Below, piece by piece: positions 30,928 through 45,320 of a DNA stretch of 64,000 nt. The position numbers were made by a program, and so were the translations under genes. The notes below the pieces were generated by a model. The model made no database searches. It was not told the DNA's origin and saw only the letters and a program-made list of their open reading frames with translations. Source of the DNA: Peiella sedimenti (GTDB lineage: Bacteria; Pseudomonadota; Alphaproteobacteria; Caulobacterales; Caulobacteraceae); contig NZ_JAUKTR010000001.1 of the NCBI RefSeq assembly GCF_030504955.1, positions 683,501 through 747,500 on the forward strand. Reading direction: 5' to 3'. Every line of letters begins with the position of its first letter. Position 1 is the first letter of the stretch.

Positions 30928-31680
30928 ATGCAGAGCACCATCACCCCCCTGATCGCCGGCAACTGGAAGATGAACGGCCTGTCGGCCTCGCTGGACGAGG
31001 CGGCCGCGCTGAAAGAGGCGCTGGACCAGCAGCCTGCCGCATGTCGCGTGGCCCTGTGCCCGCCCGCCACCCTGATCGCCCAGATGGCCTGGCGGCTGAA
31101 GGGCGGGGCTGTGCTGATCGGCGCGCAGGACTGTCACGCCGCGGCCGAGGGCGCCTACACCGGCTCGATCTCGGCGGCCATGCTGAAGGATGCGGGCGCG
31201 GGCCTGGTGATTCTGGGCCATTCGGAGCGGCGCCAGGGCTTCGGCGAGACGGACGCGGATGTGGCCGCCAAGGTGGAGGCCGCGCTGGCGGCCGGCCTCG
31301 AGCCGATCGTCTGCGTGGGCGAGACCCTGGAAGAACGTGACGCCGGCAAGGCGGTGGAGGTGGTGCAGCGACAGGTTTCGGGCTCGCTGCCGGACAGCCT
31401 GGCGGGCGCGGCCTTCAGCGTGGCCTACGAGCCGGTCTGGGCCATCGGCACGGGACGCACGCCGACCCTGGAGCAGATCGCCGAAGTGCACGACGCCGTG
31501 CGCGCGACGCTGGAACAGCGCTTTGGCCAGCACGGTTCGGGCATCGCCATTCTGTACGGCGGGTCGGTGAAGCCGGCCAATGCGGCGGAGATCCTGAAGG
31601 TGTCGAACGTCGGCGGGGCGCTGGTCGGCGGCGCATCGCTGAAGGCCCAGGACTTCCTCGGCATCATCCGCGCGCTGTGA
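30928..31680 (+). CDS. tpiA: Triosephosphate isomerase
   Basis: This 250-residue TIM-barrel enzyme interconverts dihydroxyacetone phosphate and glyceraldehyde 3-phosphate. Catalytic Lys14 is in GNWKMNG, the electrophilic His is in VILGHSERR, Glu168 is in AYEPVWAIGTG, and ILYGGSVKPAN binds phosphate. The frame is open 111 bases upstream, but the start at 30928 gives the standard N terminus. It diverges from ppiD and leads tpiA-secG-pyrG, a gene order common in the class. A GGGCCGC/GCGGCCC hairpin without a T-run lies in the 86-base gap before secG. Confidence 0.98.
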   Translation: MQSTITPLIAGNWKMNGLSASLDEAAALKEALDQQPAACRVALCPPATLIAQMAWRLKGGAVLIGAQDCHAAAEGAYTGSISAAMLKDAGAGLVILGHSERRQGFGETDADVAAKVEAALAAGLEPIVCVGETLEERDAGKAVEVVQRQVSGSLPDSLAGAAFSVAYEPVWAIGTGRTPTLEQIAEVHDAVRATLEQRFGQHGSGIAILYGGSVKPANAAEILKVSNVGGALVGGASLKAQDFLGIIRAL

Positions 31681-31766
31681 CGCCCAAGGGCTCTGGCGTT
31701 CGCCCGACCCCGGTGTTAGAGGGGCCGCTTGATCGCGGCCCGGTCGCCGCCCACATGATTTAGGCC

Positions 31767-32168
31767 ATGCTGTCCGCCATTCTGCTTACCGCCATCATCC
31801 TGGTTTCCCTGGTCATGGTCGGGGTCATCCTGCTGCAGCGCTCCGAGGGCGGCGCGCTCGGCATGGGCGGCGGTCCCAGCGGCTTCATGACCGCGCGCGG
31901 CGCCGGCAACCTGCTGACCCGGATCACCTCGATCCTGGCCACGGCGTTTTTCGTGCTGGCGATCCTTCTGACCATCGTGGGCAACCGCGAACAGGCGGCC
32001 CGGTCGATCGTCTCGGCTGACGAGGTGGGCTCCATCGACCTGAACGCCCAGCAGCCGCAGCCGACCGAGCAACAGCCCGCCCAGCCCGCCCCGGCCCAGC
32101 CGGACGCGCCGTCGCTGGACGACCTGCAAGCTCTGTCCCAGGCGCCCGCGGCGCCGCCGGCCCAGTGA
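31767..32168 (+). CDS. secG: Preprotein translocase subunit SecG
   Basis: This 133-residue auxiliary subunit of the SecYEG channel has two membrane helices (about residues 2-24 and 53-72) joined by the conserved loop LLQRSEGGALGMGGGPSGFMTARGA. The C terminus is a long Gln/Pro/Ala-rich cytoplasmic tail, usual in alphaproteobacteria. The gene sits between tpiA and pyrG, the expected place. The ribosome site (TTAGG) is weak. Confidence 0.95.
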   Translation: MLSAILLTAIILVSLVMVGVILLQRSEGGALGMGGGPSGFMTARGAGNLLTRITSILATAFFVLAILLTIVGNREQAARSIVSADEVGSIDLNAQQPQPTEQQPAQPAPAQPDAPSLDDLQALSQAPAAPPAQ

Positions 32169-32266
32169 CCGCGCCGGGTTCCGGCCCGGCTCAAATCATC
32201 CACGGACTTGGTGTCTCCGCCGCTTCGATCAGCGCGGCGGCGGCGCCCGAATCGCGCTTAGTTTGA

Positions 32267-33922
<1,656 letters not shown>

Positions 33923-33929
33923 CGCGGCC

Positions 33930-34913
33930 ATGAGCGCGCGTCAGACGGCCGAGAAGGGGCTGGAGCTGTGGCGGTCGGGCCGCATGGCCGAGGCCCAGCC
34001 GTTGATCCGCCGGGCCGCGCGCGAGGGCGAGCCCAGGGCGCAATACCAGCTGGCGCTGTGGAAGATTTGGGGCGACGGCGCCGAGCGCGACCTGGCGTCC
34101 GGGCACAAGCTGCTGCTGGCGGCGGCGGCCAAGGGCGTGACGGCGGCGCGTCTGACGCGGGCGGCCCTGCTCGCCAACGGAACGGGCGTGGCCGAGGACT
34201 GGGGCGCGGCCCTTGCCGAGGTTCGGTCGGCGGCGGGACAGGGCGACCAGATGGCCCAGCAGCAGCTAGCCCTGCTCGGGGCCATGAATCTCGACGCCGA
34301 GGGCCGCCCGGCGGGCGATCCGCCCGAGGGCCGACGGCTGAGCGAGAGCCCGGTGGTGGACTGGGCGCCCAACCTGCTGACCCCCGAAGAATGCGCCTGG
34401 CTAAGGGCGCGGGCCGCTCATCTGCTCGTACCCTCGCGGGTGATCGATCCCAAGACCGGCCAGACCATCGATCATCCCGTCCGCACCTCTGACGGCGGCA
34501 GCTTTGGGCCGCCGGACGAGGATCTGGTGGTGCGCGCCATCAACCATCGCCTGGCCCGCGTCACCGGCACGGAGACAGCCTGGGGCGAGCCGCTGCACAT
34601 GCTGCGCTACCGGCCCGGGCAGGAGTACCGCCCCCACTTCGACTTCCTGCCGGGCGAGGCCAACCAGCGCTCGACCACGGTGCTGATCTATCTGAACGAG
34701 GACTATGAGGGCGGGGAAACCGCCTTCGCTTCCGGCCTGAAGATCAGGGGCGGACTGGGCGACGCCATCGTCTTCCGGAACCTGCTGGCGGACGGGCGCG
34801 GCGATCCCATGAGCAAGCACGCCGGCCTGCCGGTGACCGCGGGAGAGAAGTGGCTGGCCACGCGCTGGATCCGGCAGAGACCTTATCATCCTTGGGGGCT
34901 GCAGCCCTCTTGA
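33930..34913 (+). CDS. Sel1/TPR repeat protein fused to a prolyl 4-hydroxylase-like dioxygenase
   Basis: Of 327 residues, the first 120 or so are short Sel1-like helical repeats (GRMAEAQPLIRRAAREGEPR, then YQLALWKIWGDG). The rest is a 2-oxoglutarate/Fe(II) dioxygenase of the P4Hc type. Iron ligands are His236 and Asp238 (YRPHFDFL) and His297 (SKHAGLPV), and the 2-oxoglutarate-binding Lys lies in TAGEKWLATRW. YEGGETAF is also typical. It should hydroxylate a protein or peptide prolyl residue. The target is unknown, and the repeats may hold it. It begins eight bases after pyrG and probably shares its transcript. Confidence 0.88.
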   Translation: MSARQTAEKGLELWRSGRMAEAQPLIRRAAREGEPRAQYQLALWKIWGDGAERDLASGHKLLLAAAAKGVTAARLTRAALLANGTGVAEDWGAALAEVRSAAGQGDQMAQQQLALLGAMNLDAEGRPAGDPPEGRRLSESPVVDWAPNLLTPEECAWLRARAAHLLVPSRVIDPKTGQTIDHPVRTSDGGSFGPPDEDLVVRAINHRLARVTGTETAWGEPLHMLRYRPGQEYRPHFDFLPGEANQRSTTVLIYLNEDYEGGETAFASGLKIRGGLGDAIVFRNLLADGRGDPMSKHAGLPVTAGEKWLATRWIRQRPYHPWGLQPS

Positions 34914-35021
34914 AAGCCGGGGCGGCTTGGGGCATAAGCCCGCGCTCACGCGGCGGCCGAGCGGGCCGCCGTTCCCGTTTTCGCGCCCCAGGCGCTTACT
35001 AGAACCCTACGAGAGACGGAC

Positions 35022-35204
35022 ATGGCCGTTCCCAAGCGTAAAGTCTCGCCCTCGCGTCGCAATATGCGCCGCGCGCACCACGCCCTGGGCGCCAACAGCT
35101 ACACTGAGGACAAGGACACCGGCGAGCTGCGCCGTCCGCACCACATCGACCTGAAGACCGGCATGTACAAGGGCCGCCAGGTCATCACGCCTAAGGAAGA
35201 CTAG
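35022..35204 (+). CDS. rpmF: Ribosomal protein L32
   Basis: This 60-residue protein of the large ribosomal subunit starts with the conserved [21 protein letters not shown] and ends with GMYKGRQVI. The zinc-binding cysteines of some L32 forms are absent, as in other alphaproteobacteria. A perfect 12-base hairpin follows. The preceding dioxygenase ends 108 bases upstream, and GAGAGACGG lies before the start. Confidence 0.97.
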   Translation: MAVPKRKVSPSRRNMRRAHHALGANSYTEDKDTGELRRPHHIDLKTGMYKGRQVITPKED

Positions 35205-35238
35205 GCCCTTTCAAGCCTTCATCGTTTGAGCGGATTTG

Positions 35239-35266
35239 ACGGCGCGCGAGATCCCTCGCGCGCCGT
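35239..35266. terminator. Terminator hairpin between rpmF and the lectin gene
   Basis: ACGGCGCGCGAG and CTCGCGCGCCGT form a perfect 12-base stem with loop ATCC. It is followed by a T-containing but interrupted tract (TCGTCGTTG). The two flanking genes converge here, so it may act in both directions. Confidence 0.7.
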
Positions 35267-35285
35267 TCGTCGTTGACGCGCCGTC

Positions 35286-36167
35286 TCAGCGGCGTCGCCA
35301 GGTATCCGTCGACCAGTAGGCGCGCCGGCCTTCGTAGAGCACCAGATTCTCGTCGTCCTGGACGACCAGGCCGACATCGCCCGAGGCGCGGGCCCCGCTG
35401 GTCCAGAGCCGCCATCCGCTGCTGTCGCTGAGCACCAGCTGGCCGTCCCGCTCGAGGGTCAGGCTGCAGTTGCGGGCCCGGCCGGCCGTGCGGGATTCCC
35501 ACAGGGTCTGGCGGCGGGTTTCGAGCACGAGATTGCAGTCGCGGCCGAGGCGCAGACGTACCTCGCGGTTGTTCGAATAGATCGTCTCCTCGTCGCGTGA
35601 ATAGAGGATGTCGCCGATCCGGAAGGCCCCGCGAGACGTGGAGCTGTAGGGTCCAGTCGACCCGCTCCAACCGCCGCCGGGACCGCCCCAGCCGCCCCGA
35701 TCACGGCGGTCCCCGCGGTCACGGTCACGCGGGTCGCGGTCACGATCGCCCTGGGATTGCTGGACGGTGTTCGAGGCCCAGACCGGACGGTTGCCCCCAG
35801 CGTACAGGACCAGGTTGCCGTCGCCTTGCATGACCAGCCGGACGGAGCCTGAGCCGGCTGTGTTGGACGCCCACAGCGGCCGGTTGGCGGCGTCATAGAC
35901 GACCAGATTCCCGTCGTCCTGAAGGTTGGCGTAGCAGCCGCGGCCACGATTGTTGGTGCGGCTGGACCACAGCGGCTGTCCGCTGGAGGCGTAGAGAACC
36001 AGATTGCAGTCGGTCTGCATTCGCAGGGCGTAGCGATTGTTGGCGGCGGTCAGGGTCTGACCGGCCGTCAATCGGGCGGGGGCGGACAGGCTGTCGGCCG
36101 AGTACGCGGGGGTGGCGAGGACGAGGCCGGCGAGGGCGGCGGCGGCGAGACTTGCAGTGCGGATCAT
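35286..36167 (-). CDS. Secreted tandem B-lectin (monocot mannose-binding type) protein
   Basis: This 293-residue exported protein has a signal peptide (residues 1-23) and two beta-prism lectin domains joined by an Asp/Arg/Gly-rich linker (about 139-175). Each domain shows three copies of the QxDxNxVxY sugar-binding motif. Domain 1 has intact copies at 51-59, 83-91 and 114-122. Domain 2 has degenerate copies at 208-216 and 239-247 and an intact one at 270-278. Cys54/Cys78 and Cys211/Cys234 match the spacing of the disulfide in plant lectins. Tandem domains of this kind occur in lectin-like bacteriocins, but the signal peptide and linker differ from those. The real role could be surface adhesion, self-binding or killing. 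Confidence 0.9.
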   Translation of the reverse strand: MIRTASLAAAALAGLVLATPAYSADSLSAPARLTAGQTLTAANNRYALRMQTDCNLVLYASSGQPLWSSRTNNRGRGCYANLQDDGNLVVYDAANRPLWASNTAGSGSVRLVMQGDGNLVLYAGGNRPVWASNTVQQSQGDRDRDPRDRDRGDRRDRGGWGGPGGGWSGSTGPYSSTSRGAFRIGDILYSRDEETIYSNNREVRLRLGRDCNLVLETRRQTLWESRTAGRARNCSLTLERDGQLVLSDSSGWRLWTSGARASGDVGLVVQDDENLVLYEGRRAYWSTDTWRRR

Positions 36168-36312
36168 GGCGGCTATTCCCGAGGGCGACGCCCAAGCTGT
36201 AGCGTTTGCAACATGAACGGCAACTGTCGAGCTTGGCAGCTTTTCTGTTGAACTTCGCGGCGCGCAGGTGAACGCTCAGAAACTGCTCGCGGACCTGAAC
36301 CGGAGATCGCCG

Positions 36313-36909
36313 ATGCACCGTAACGCCCTTGTCGCCGCCGCCGTCGTTCTGATCGCCGCCTGCTCTCAGGAGCCGGCCAGAGAGGACGGATCCGCCCATG
36401 CGCCCACGCCTGCCCCGGCTCCTGCCGAGCCGACACCTGCAGATGCCAACGCCCTGACCGCCGAGGGCTGGGGTCCCTTGCGCATCGGTATGACGCGCGC
36501 CGAGGTCGAGCAGGCGCTCGGCGGCGACGACGATCCGGCGGTGGGCGGGCCAGAGCCCGAGGTCTGTGATCAATTTCGGCCCGCGCGCGCGCCCGAGGGC
36601 CTGCAGGTCATGATCGAGAACGGCCGGCTGGCCCGCATCAGCCTGATCCGCGAGGCGGCCTTGAAGACAGTCGATGGCTACGGGCTGGGCGCGACGGCCT
36701 CTGAGCTCAAGGCGGGCCTGGGCGCCCGCGCCGTCGTCACGCCCCACAAGTACAGCCAAGCGCCCGCCGAATACGTGGACGTCTGGTACTCGCAGGAGCG
36801 GTCCGGTGACGATATCCGCCTGATCCGATACGAGATCGGCCCAGACGGACGGGTGTCGATGATCCACGCGGGCGGCCCCGCCGCCATGTACGTGGAGGGC
36901 TGCGCCTAG
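36313..36909 (+). CDS. Putative lipoprotein with SmpA/OmlA-like segment
   Basis: This 198-residue protein carries a lipobox (VVLIAAC) after a short N-terminal helix, then a Pro/Ala-rich spacer (about residues 22-45). The folded part begins WGPLRIGMTRAEVEQALGG, the pattern of small BamE/OmlA-like folds, and contains two further Cys. The exact function is unknown. GGAG lies eight bases before ATG 36313. An upstream GTG at 36268 would hide the signal sequence. It diverges from the lectin gene, with 145 bases between the starts. Confidence 0.65.
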   Translation: MHRNALVAAAVVLIAACSQEPAREDGSAHAPTPAPAPAEPTPADANALTAEGWGPLRIGMTRAEVEQALGGDDDPAVGGPEPEVCDQFRPARAPEGLQVMIENGRLARISLIREAALKTVDGYGLGATASELKAGLGARAVVTPHKYSQAPAEYVDVWYSQERSGDDIRLIRYEIGPDGRVSMIHAGGPAAMYVEGCA

Positions 36910-36915
36910 GGGACC

Positions 36916-37239
36916 CTAGGGTTCGGTGACGGCGCCGGGCGCGTCGTCCTGGCGCTGGGCCAAGTTGCCGTCGGGCGGCGTGGTGTCGCCCGCCAGCCCT
37001 GGAGCGACCGGCGGCGGCGAGCCGGGCACGGTCGTGCCTTCAGCGGCCGTCTGACCCATTCCGGCTTCCCCGGCGGTCATGGTCCCGTCGGCGGTCATGG
37101 TGGTTCCGGCGGCGTTCACGCCGGCGTCTTCGGCGGTCATGGCGCCGGTCTCGGACATGGTGTCCTCCGCCGGGTCACTGCAGGCGGCCAGCAAAAGGGC
37201 GGGGGCGGCGACGAGGGCCGCCAGTCTGAATGCGAACAT
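36916..37239 (-). CDS. Low-complexity lipoprotein
   Basis: This 107-residue protein has a strong lipobox (PALLLAAC) after a hydrophobic leader. The mature part is an acidic, Thr/Gly/Ala/Met-rich low-complexity chain (repeats such as TMTADGTMTAGEAG) with a Pro-rich tail and no recognisable fold. Such short lipoproteins are often envelope decorations of unknown role. It ends six bases from the convergent lipoprotein gene. A GANTC cluster lies just upstream of its start. Confidence 0.55.
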   Translation of the reverse strand: MFAFRLAALVAAPALLLAACSDPAEDTMSETGAMTAEDAGVNAAGTTMTADGTMTAGEAGMGQTAAEGTTVPGSPPPVAPGLAGDTTPPDGNLAQRQDDAPGAVTEP

Positions 37240-37261
37240 GGTCTGAATTCTCCCAAGCTTG

Positions 37262-37295
37262 GAATCGCTGCGCGATTCCGCCGAGGCCGTGAATC
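37262..37295. promoter_or_regulatory. Three GANTC sites upstream of the lipoprotein and eno genes
   Basis: GAATC at 37262-37266, GATTC at 37274-37278 and GAATC at 37291-37295 fall within 34 bases. The first two form a palindrome (GGAATCG and CGATTCC). They lie in the 231-base gap between the divergent lipoprotein gene and eno, near the lipoprotein start. Such clusters can make promoters responsive to CcrM methylation. This is inference. Confidence 0.5.
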
Positions 37296-37368
37296 AGGCT
37301 CTCGTTAAGTACTGGACCGAAATCTGAGTTTCGCCGGTGCGCGACCTGCTCAACCGATTTCGGTCTAG

Positions 37369-38751
<1,383 letters not shown>

Positions 38752-38812
38752 CGATTTCTTCGGCAACGGCGGCCCCTTGCCGAGGCGGCGAGGGCGGCGG
38801 ATAAGCTGGCGC

Positions 38813-39715
38813 GTGACCACATCCGCGCCGCATCGCCTGACTGCTCTGGAAGCCGCGGCGCTTGTGGCGATCGTCGTCATCTGGGGCGTCAACAATGCCG
38901 GCGCCAAGCTGGCGACCGAGCACCTGCCGCCGCTGTTCATGGGGTTCTTGCGCTTCGCCATAGCCGGGGCCGTGCTGGCCGCCTTCGTGCGGCCGCCGTT
39001 TCCGAACGGGCGGCGGTTGCTGGGGGTGATGATCTTCGGCGGGCCGGTTCACTTCGGCCTGATCTACCTCGCCTTCTGGATGGCCGAGGACGTCACGCCC
39101 CTGTCGGTCAGCCTGCAGCTGTGGATCCCGATGACGGCGCTGTTCGCCTTCCTCTTGATGGGTGAACGCCTGACCAAGGCGGCGGTCGGCGGCATGGCTC
39201 TGGCCATGCTGGGCGTGGTCTGGATGACGGCCGACCCGCACGCCCTGCACGACTGGGACGCGATCCTGGTGGGGGCGGCGGCCAGCGCCGCCTGGGCGCT
39301 TGCGACGGTGAACGCGCGCCGCAGCATCGGCGTCTCGCCGCTGAAGCTGCAGGGCATGCTGGCCCTGACGGCGGCGCCGGTCCTGGGGCTGGCCTCGATC
39401 CTGTTTGAGGACGATCAGCTGACCGCGGCGGTGACCGCGCCGCCGATGGTCTGGGCCTCGGTCATCTGGGCCTCCCTGATCTCGACCGTCATCGCCACGG
39501 GTCTGCTGTTCTGGCTGGTGCAGCGGCGCGAGGCGGGCCGGGTGACGCCCTACATGCTGGCGACGCCGGTGGTCTCGGCCCTGATGGGATGGGGCTTCAT
39601 GGGCGACCAACTGACCTGGCAGATCGTGCTGGGCGCCGCCCTGACGCTGGCGGGCGTCGGCGTCGTGGCCCTGGTCGAGCGCCGGCTTCGGATGGGGGCG
39701 GCGAGGGCCGCCTGA
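38813..39715 (+). CDS. EamA-family (DMT) transporter
   Basis: This 300-residue inner-membrane protein has about ten helices made of two EamA repeats. The first includes VVIWGVNNAGAKLATEHLPPLF and the second WALATVNARRSIGVSPLKLQ. VTPYMLATPVVSALMGWGFMGD is typical of the repeat end. Such transporters export amino acids or other metabolites, but the substrate is unknown. I chose GTG 38813; a TTG at 38777 is possible. It starts 61 bases after eno. Confidence 0.85.
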   Translation: MTTSAPHRLTALEAAALVAIVVIWGVNNAGAKLATEHLPPLFMGFLRFAIAGAVLAAFVRPPFPNGRRLLGVMIFGGPVHFGLIYLAFWMAEDVTPLSVSLQLWIPMTALFAFLLMGERLTKAAVGGMALAMLGVVWMTADPHALHDWDAILVGAAASAAWALATVNARRSIGVSPLKLQGMLALTAAPVLGLASILFEDDQLTAAVTAPPMVWASVIWASLISTVIATGLLFWLVQRREAGRVTPYMLATPVVSALMGWGFMGDQLTWQIVLGAALTLAGVGVVALVERRLRMGAARAA

Positions 39716-39744
39716 GCTCAGCCGCTGCGGGCGGAGCCCCCCGA

Positions 39745-40293
39745 TCAGCCGGCCGCCATGATCCCGCAGGCCACGCGGGCGCCGGCTCCGCCGATGGGCT
39801 GGGACTGATGATCGTCGGGCTGGGCGTGGATGACGAGCGCCGAGCCGTCGGCGTCCCACAGAGGCGCGCCGGGTCCGGAGGCGGCCAGACGAACCCGGTC
39901 GGTGAAGATCTCGGCGCGACCGCGGCCGTCGCCGCCCACCCACAGATTGGGCAGGTCGCCCGCTTCCGGACCGCCGGGATTGAGCAAGCCGTGGGCGCCG
40001 TCGCCGTGACTGACATGACCGCCGGCGGACTGGAACGCCGGGTCGGAGCAGTCGCCGACCGCGTGGATGTGCATGCCGTGCCAGCCTGGCGTCAGCCGCT
40101 CGACCTCCACCTGCATCAGCACGCCCGTCGGGCCCTGGCGATAGGTCGCGCGGCCGATCCGTGCGCCGTCCGGGCTCATCAGCGTGGCCTCGCCGAAGTC
40201 GCCCATGGGACTTCTTTCCGTCATGCCCGGAAGGCTGGCGCAGCCGCCTACGGCGAGGATTGACAAGGCACTGATTAACAAGCCGGATTTCAT
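39745..40293 (-). CDS. sodC: Cu/Zn superoxide dismutase lipoprotein
   Basis: This 182-residue enzyme disproportionates superoxide in the cell envelope. A lipobox (ILAVGGC) makes it a likely lipoprotein. Copper and zinc ligands appear in [26 protein letters not shown] and [14 protein letters not shown], with the disulfide Cys pair in GDC and ARVACG and the active-site Arg preceding VACG. The ATG at 40293 has GGGAG eight bases upstream; a GTG nine bases earlier is less likely. It converges with the EamA gene. Confidence 0.95.
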   Translation of the reverse strand: MKSGLLISALSILAVGGCASLPGMTERSPMGDFGEATLMSPDGARIGRATYRQGPTGVLMQVEVERLTPGWHGMHIHAVGDCSDPAFQSAGGHVSHGDGAHGLLNPGGPEAGDLPNLWVGGDGRGRAEIFTDRVRLAASGPGAPLWDADGSALVIHAQPDDHQSQPIGGAGARVACGIMAAG

Positions 40294-40406
40294 CGCGTTC
40301 ACTCCCTGCGCGGATAGGGCTTTGGGCCCCGGTTTCTTTGCCTTGCGGACCCCTGGATGCTAACAAGGGGGGAACCCAGACGTTCCGCGATTCTGACGGA
40401 CTTTCC

Positions 40407-43160
<2,754 letters not shown>

Positions 43161-43225
43161 GGCTTGACGCCTCGCCTCGGCCGCCGCCACTCTCGCAATG
43201 GCTGTGGCCAGGGGGGGCAGGCGTC

Positions 43226-43987
43226 ATGAAATGGTTGTGGCTGATCATGTCGGCTCTGCTCGCCTCCTGCAGCATGCCGAGCGTGGACCCGGAACGTGCT
43301 GAGCAGACCTTACAGGTCTATCGGTGGGTCAGGGACGGCGATGCGCAGGCCCTGTCGTCGGCCAGCACCGGCGCTCTGCTCCGGCAACTGACACCCGAAA
43401 CGCTGGAAAATCTCCGTAGCTACACTCGCCCCGGTGAACCACAGAGCAGCGAAGTCATTGGCTGGAGCGCTAACGTCGTCGATGGCGGACCTTCCAGCTA
43501 CCAGGTCGCCCAGCGCCTGGATTATGGCGAAACCTACGTCATCGTGACCGTCGTCATGGTGCAGAGGCGACCGGGCGGCGAGTGGTTCATCGACGGCGTG
43601 CACCTGAACCAGATTGACGCTGCCGCAGCGCAGAGCGCGGGCGGCTTCAGTCTTTCAGGTAAGCGGGCGCTCCATTATGTGGCGCTTGCGGGCGCGGTGG
43701 CGGCGCCGATCCTCTGCCTGGTGACGGCGGCCGTGGCCGGCTGGCGGCGCCGCTGGGCCTGGATGATCCTGAGTCTGTTCGGCGTAGGCCAGTTCGCCCT
43801 GAACTGGGCCACGGGAGAGTGGCAGATCCAGGCGGTCTACATTTCAGTGTTCGGGGCAGGGGCGTTCAAGGGGCCGGGATTGGCCGACCCGTGGATTCTC
43901 TACCTGTCTCTACCCCTGCCGGCGCTGCTCTTTTGGCTACTGGGCAAATACAGACCCAAGCCCGCGCCAACCGCGTCGGCGGCGTGA
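43226..43987 (+). CDS. Putative membrane lipoprotein of unknown function
   Basis: Of 253 residues, the N terminus has a lipobox-like LLASCS. The first half is soluble (about residues 20-145) with a DUF4864-like layout (YVIVTVVMVQRRPGGEWFIDGVHL), and the C-terminal half has three membrane helices. A lipid anchor plus C-terminal helices is unusual, so the N-terminal Cys may not be lipidated. The ATG follows AGGGGGG. It overlaps the downstream aminotransferase start (GTGA), suggesting coupling. Confidence 0.65.
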   Translation: MKWLWLIMSALLASCSMPSVDPERAEQTLQVYRWVRDGDAQALSSASTGALLRQLTPETLENLRSYTRPGEPQSSEVIGWSANVVDGGPSSYQVAQRLDYGETYVIVTVVMVQRRPGGEWFIDGVHLNQIDAAAAQSAGGFSLSGKRALHYVALAGAVAAPILCLVTAAVAGWRRRWAWMILSLFGVGQFALNWATGEWQIQAVYISVFGAGAFKGPGLADPWILYLSLPLPALLFWLLGKYRPKPAPTASAA

Positions 43988-44775
43988 AGGCCGAGCCCCG
44001 CATCCTGGTGGACGGACGGCTCGCCGAGGCGGCGGACTTCCGGCATCAGGCGCTGGTCAACTATGGGGCCTACACGTCCTTTCGCGTGGAGAACGGCGCG
44101 GCTCGCGGTCTCGGCCTGCACATCGCCCGGCTTCAGGCGGCGGCAGTCGAGCTGTTTGGCGAGGCGCTGGACGAGGTCGAACTGCGTGGCTGGATGCGGG
44201 CGGCGCTTGAGGGCCGGGACCAGGCCTTCCTGCGCGTCAGCCTGTTCTCGCCTCAGGTCTGGCCGCGAGAGCCGACCTATGTCGGGCGACCCTCGGTCAT
44301 GACGGCGGCCTTTGATGCGCCGCCGCCCCTGGCGGAGCGGCCACTGGCGGTCCAGCCTCAAGTCCATCAGCGCGAGGCGCCGCACCTGAAGTCGGTCGGC
44401 ACCTTCGGCCTGATGCGTGCGCGCCGGCGGGCGAGGGCGGCAGGGTTCGATGACGCCCTGTTCGTGGACTCAGAAGGCGTGATCTCCGAAGGTACGTTGT
44501 GGAACATCGGCTTCTGGCGCGGCGATCAGCTGGTCTGGCCTGAGGCGCCCATGCTGGAGGGCGTAACCCAGGCGTTGCTGCGCGGCGCGATGGGCGGGAC
44601 CGAAGAGCGCGTGACGCTCAACGACCTGGGCGGCTTTGACGCCGCCTTTCTCTGCAACAGCGCCACGCCGGCCTGCGCCATCAGCCGGATCGGAGACATC
44701 GGCTTTGCGCCCGCGCCGGAGCGCATCGCAGCCCTGGAGGCGGCGTGGCTGGCGGCGCCGCCAGAGCTGATCTAG
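43984..44775 (+). CDS. Class IV PLP-dependent aminotransferase
   Basis: This 263-residue fold-type IV enzyme is related to branched-chain aminotransferase, D-amino-acid aminotransferase and aminodeoxychorismate lyase. The PLP-binding Lys is in HLKSVGTFGLMRARRRA and the cofactor-binding Glu in DSEGVISEGTLWNIGFW. AAFLCNSATPACAIS is the C-terminal conserved loop. The substrate cannot be settled from sequence. Translation starts at GTG inside the stop of the preceding gene. coaD follows after 53 bases. Confidence 0.88.
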   Translation: MKAEPRILVDGRLAEAADFRHQALVNYGAYTSFRVENGAARGLGLHIARLQAAAVELFGEALDEVELRGWMRAALEGRDQAFLRVSLFSPQVWPREPTYVGRPSVMTAAFDAPPPLAERPLAVQPQVHQREAPHLKSVGTFGLMRARRRARAAGFDDALFVDSEGVISEGTLWNIGFWRGDQLVWPEAPMLEGVTQALLRGAMGGTEERVTLNDLGGFDAAFLCNSATPACAISRIGDIGFAPAPERIAALEAAWLAAPPELI

Positions 44776-44828
44776 GACCGCGCGCGGCCTGATGCTAAGC
44801 CTTGGCGGATAGAGGGGAGCTCCGACCG

Positions 44829-45320
44829 GTGCGCATCGGCCTTTACCCAGGAACCTTCGACCCCGTGACCAACGGGCATGTCGACATCATCGCGCGCGCG
44901 GTCAAGCTGGTGGACCGCCTGGTCATCGGCATCGCCATGAATGCGGCCAAGGGCCCCATGTTCACGCTCGAGGAACGCGTCGAGATGCTGGAGGCCACGG
45001 TCGCGCCCTTGCGCGGCCGCACCGAGATCGTCATCGCGCCCTTCGAGTCGCTGTTGATGCACTACGCCGAGAAGATCGGGGCGCAGATGATCATCCGCGG
45101 CCTGCGCGCCGTGGCTGACTTCGAGTATGAGTTCCAGATGACTGCAATGAATCAGCGTCTTAATCGAGAGATTGAAACCGTGTTCTTAATGGCGGACCCG
45201 CGCCATCAGGCGATCGCATCACGCCTGGTGAAGGAGATCGCGCGGCTGAACGGGGATGTGACGCCCTTCGTCTCGCCCGCCGTGGCCAAGGCGCTGGTCG
45301 CCAAGGTGGCCGCCCAATGA
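44829..45320 (+). CDS. coaD: Phosphopantetheine adenylyltransferase
   Basis: This 163-residue nucleotidyltransferase makes dephospho-CoA from phosphopantetheine and ATP. The ATP motif is in YPGTFDPVTNGHVDII, with IRGLRAVADFEYEFQM and HQAIASRLVKEIARL as the other family signatures. The start is GTG 44829, after GAGGGGA. A GTG-independent longer reading to 44802 would add nine residues and is less typical. Its stop overlaps the cyclophilin start (ATGA), tying CoA synthesis and the cyclophilins into one transcript. Confidence 0.97.
   Translation: MRIGLYPGTFDPVTNGHVDIIARAVKLVDRLVIGIAMNAAKGPMFTLEERVEMLEATVAPLRGRTEIVIAPFESLLMHYAEKIGAQMIIRGLRAVADFEYEFQMTAMNQRLNREIETVFLMADPRHQAIASRLVKEIARLNGDVTPFVSPAVAKALVAKVAAQ

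Noticed and set aside
31717..31742. Terminator between tpiA and secG
   Set aside because: A GGGCCGC/GCGGCCC hairpin exists but lacks a T-run, and secG is expected to be co-transcribed.
35690..35760. Independent tandem repeat (GGTCGCGGTCACG type)
   Set aside because: It is the coding sequence of the Asp/Arg-rich linker in the B-lectin protein.
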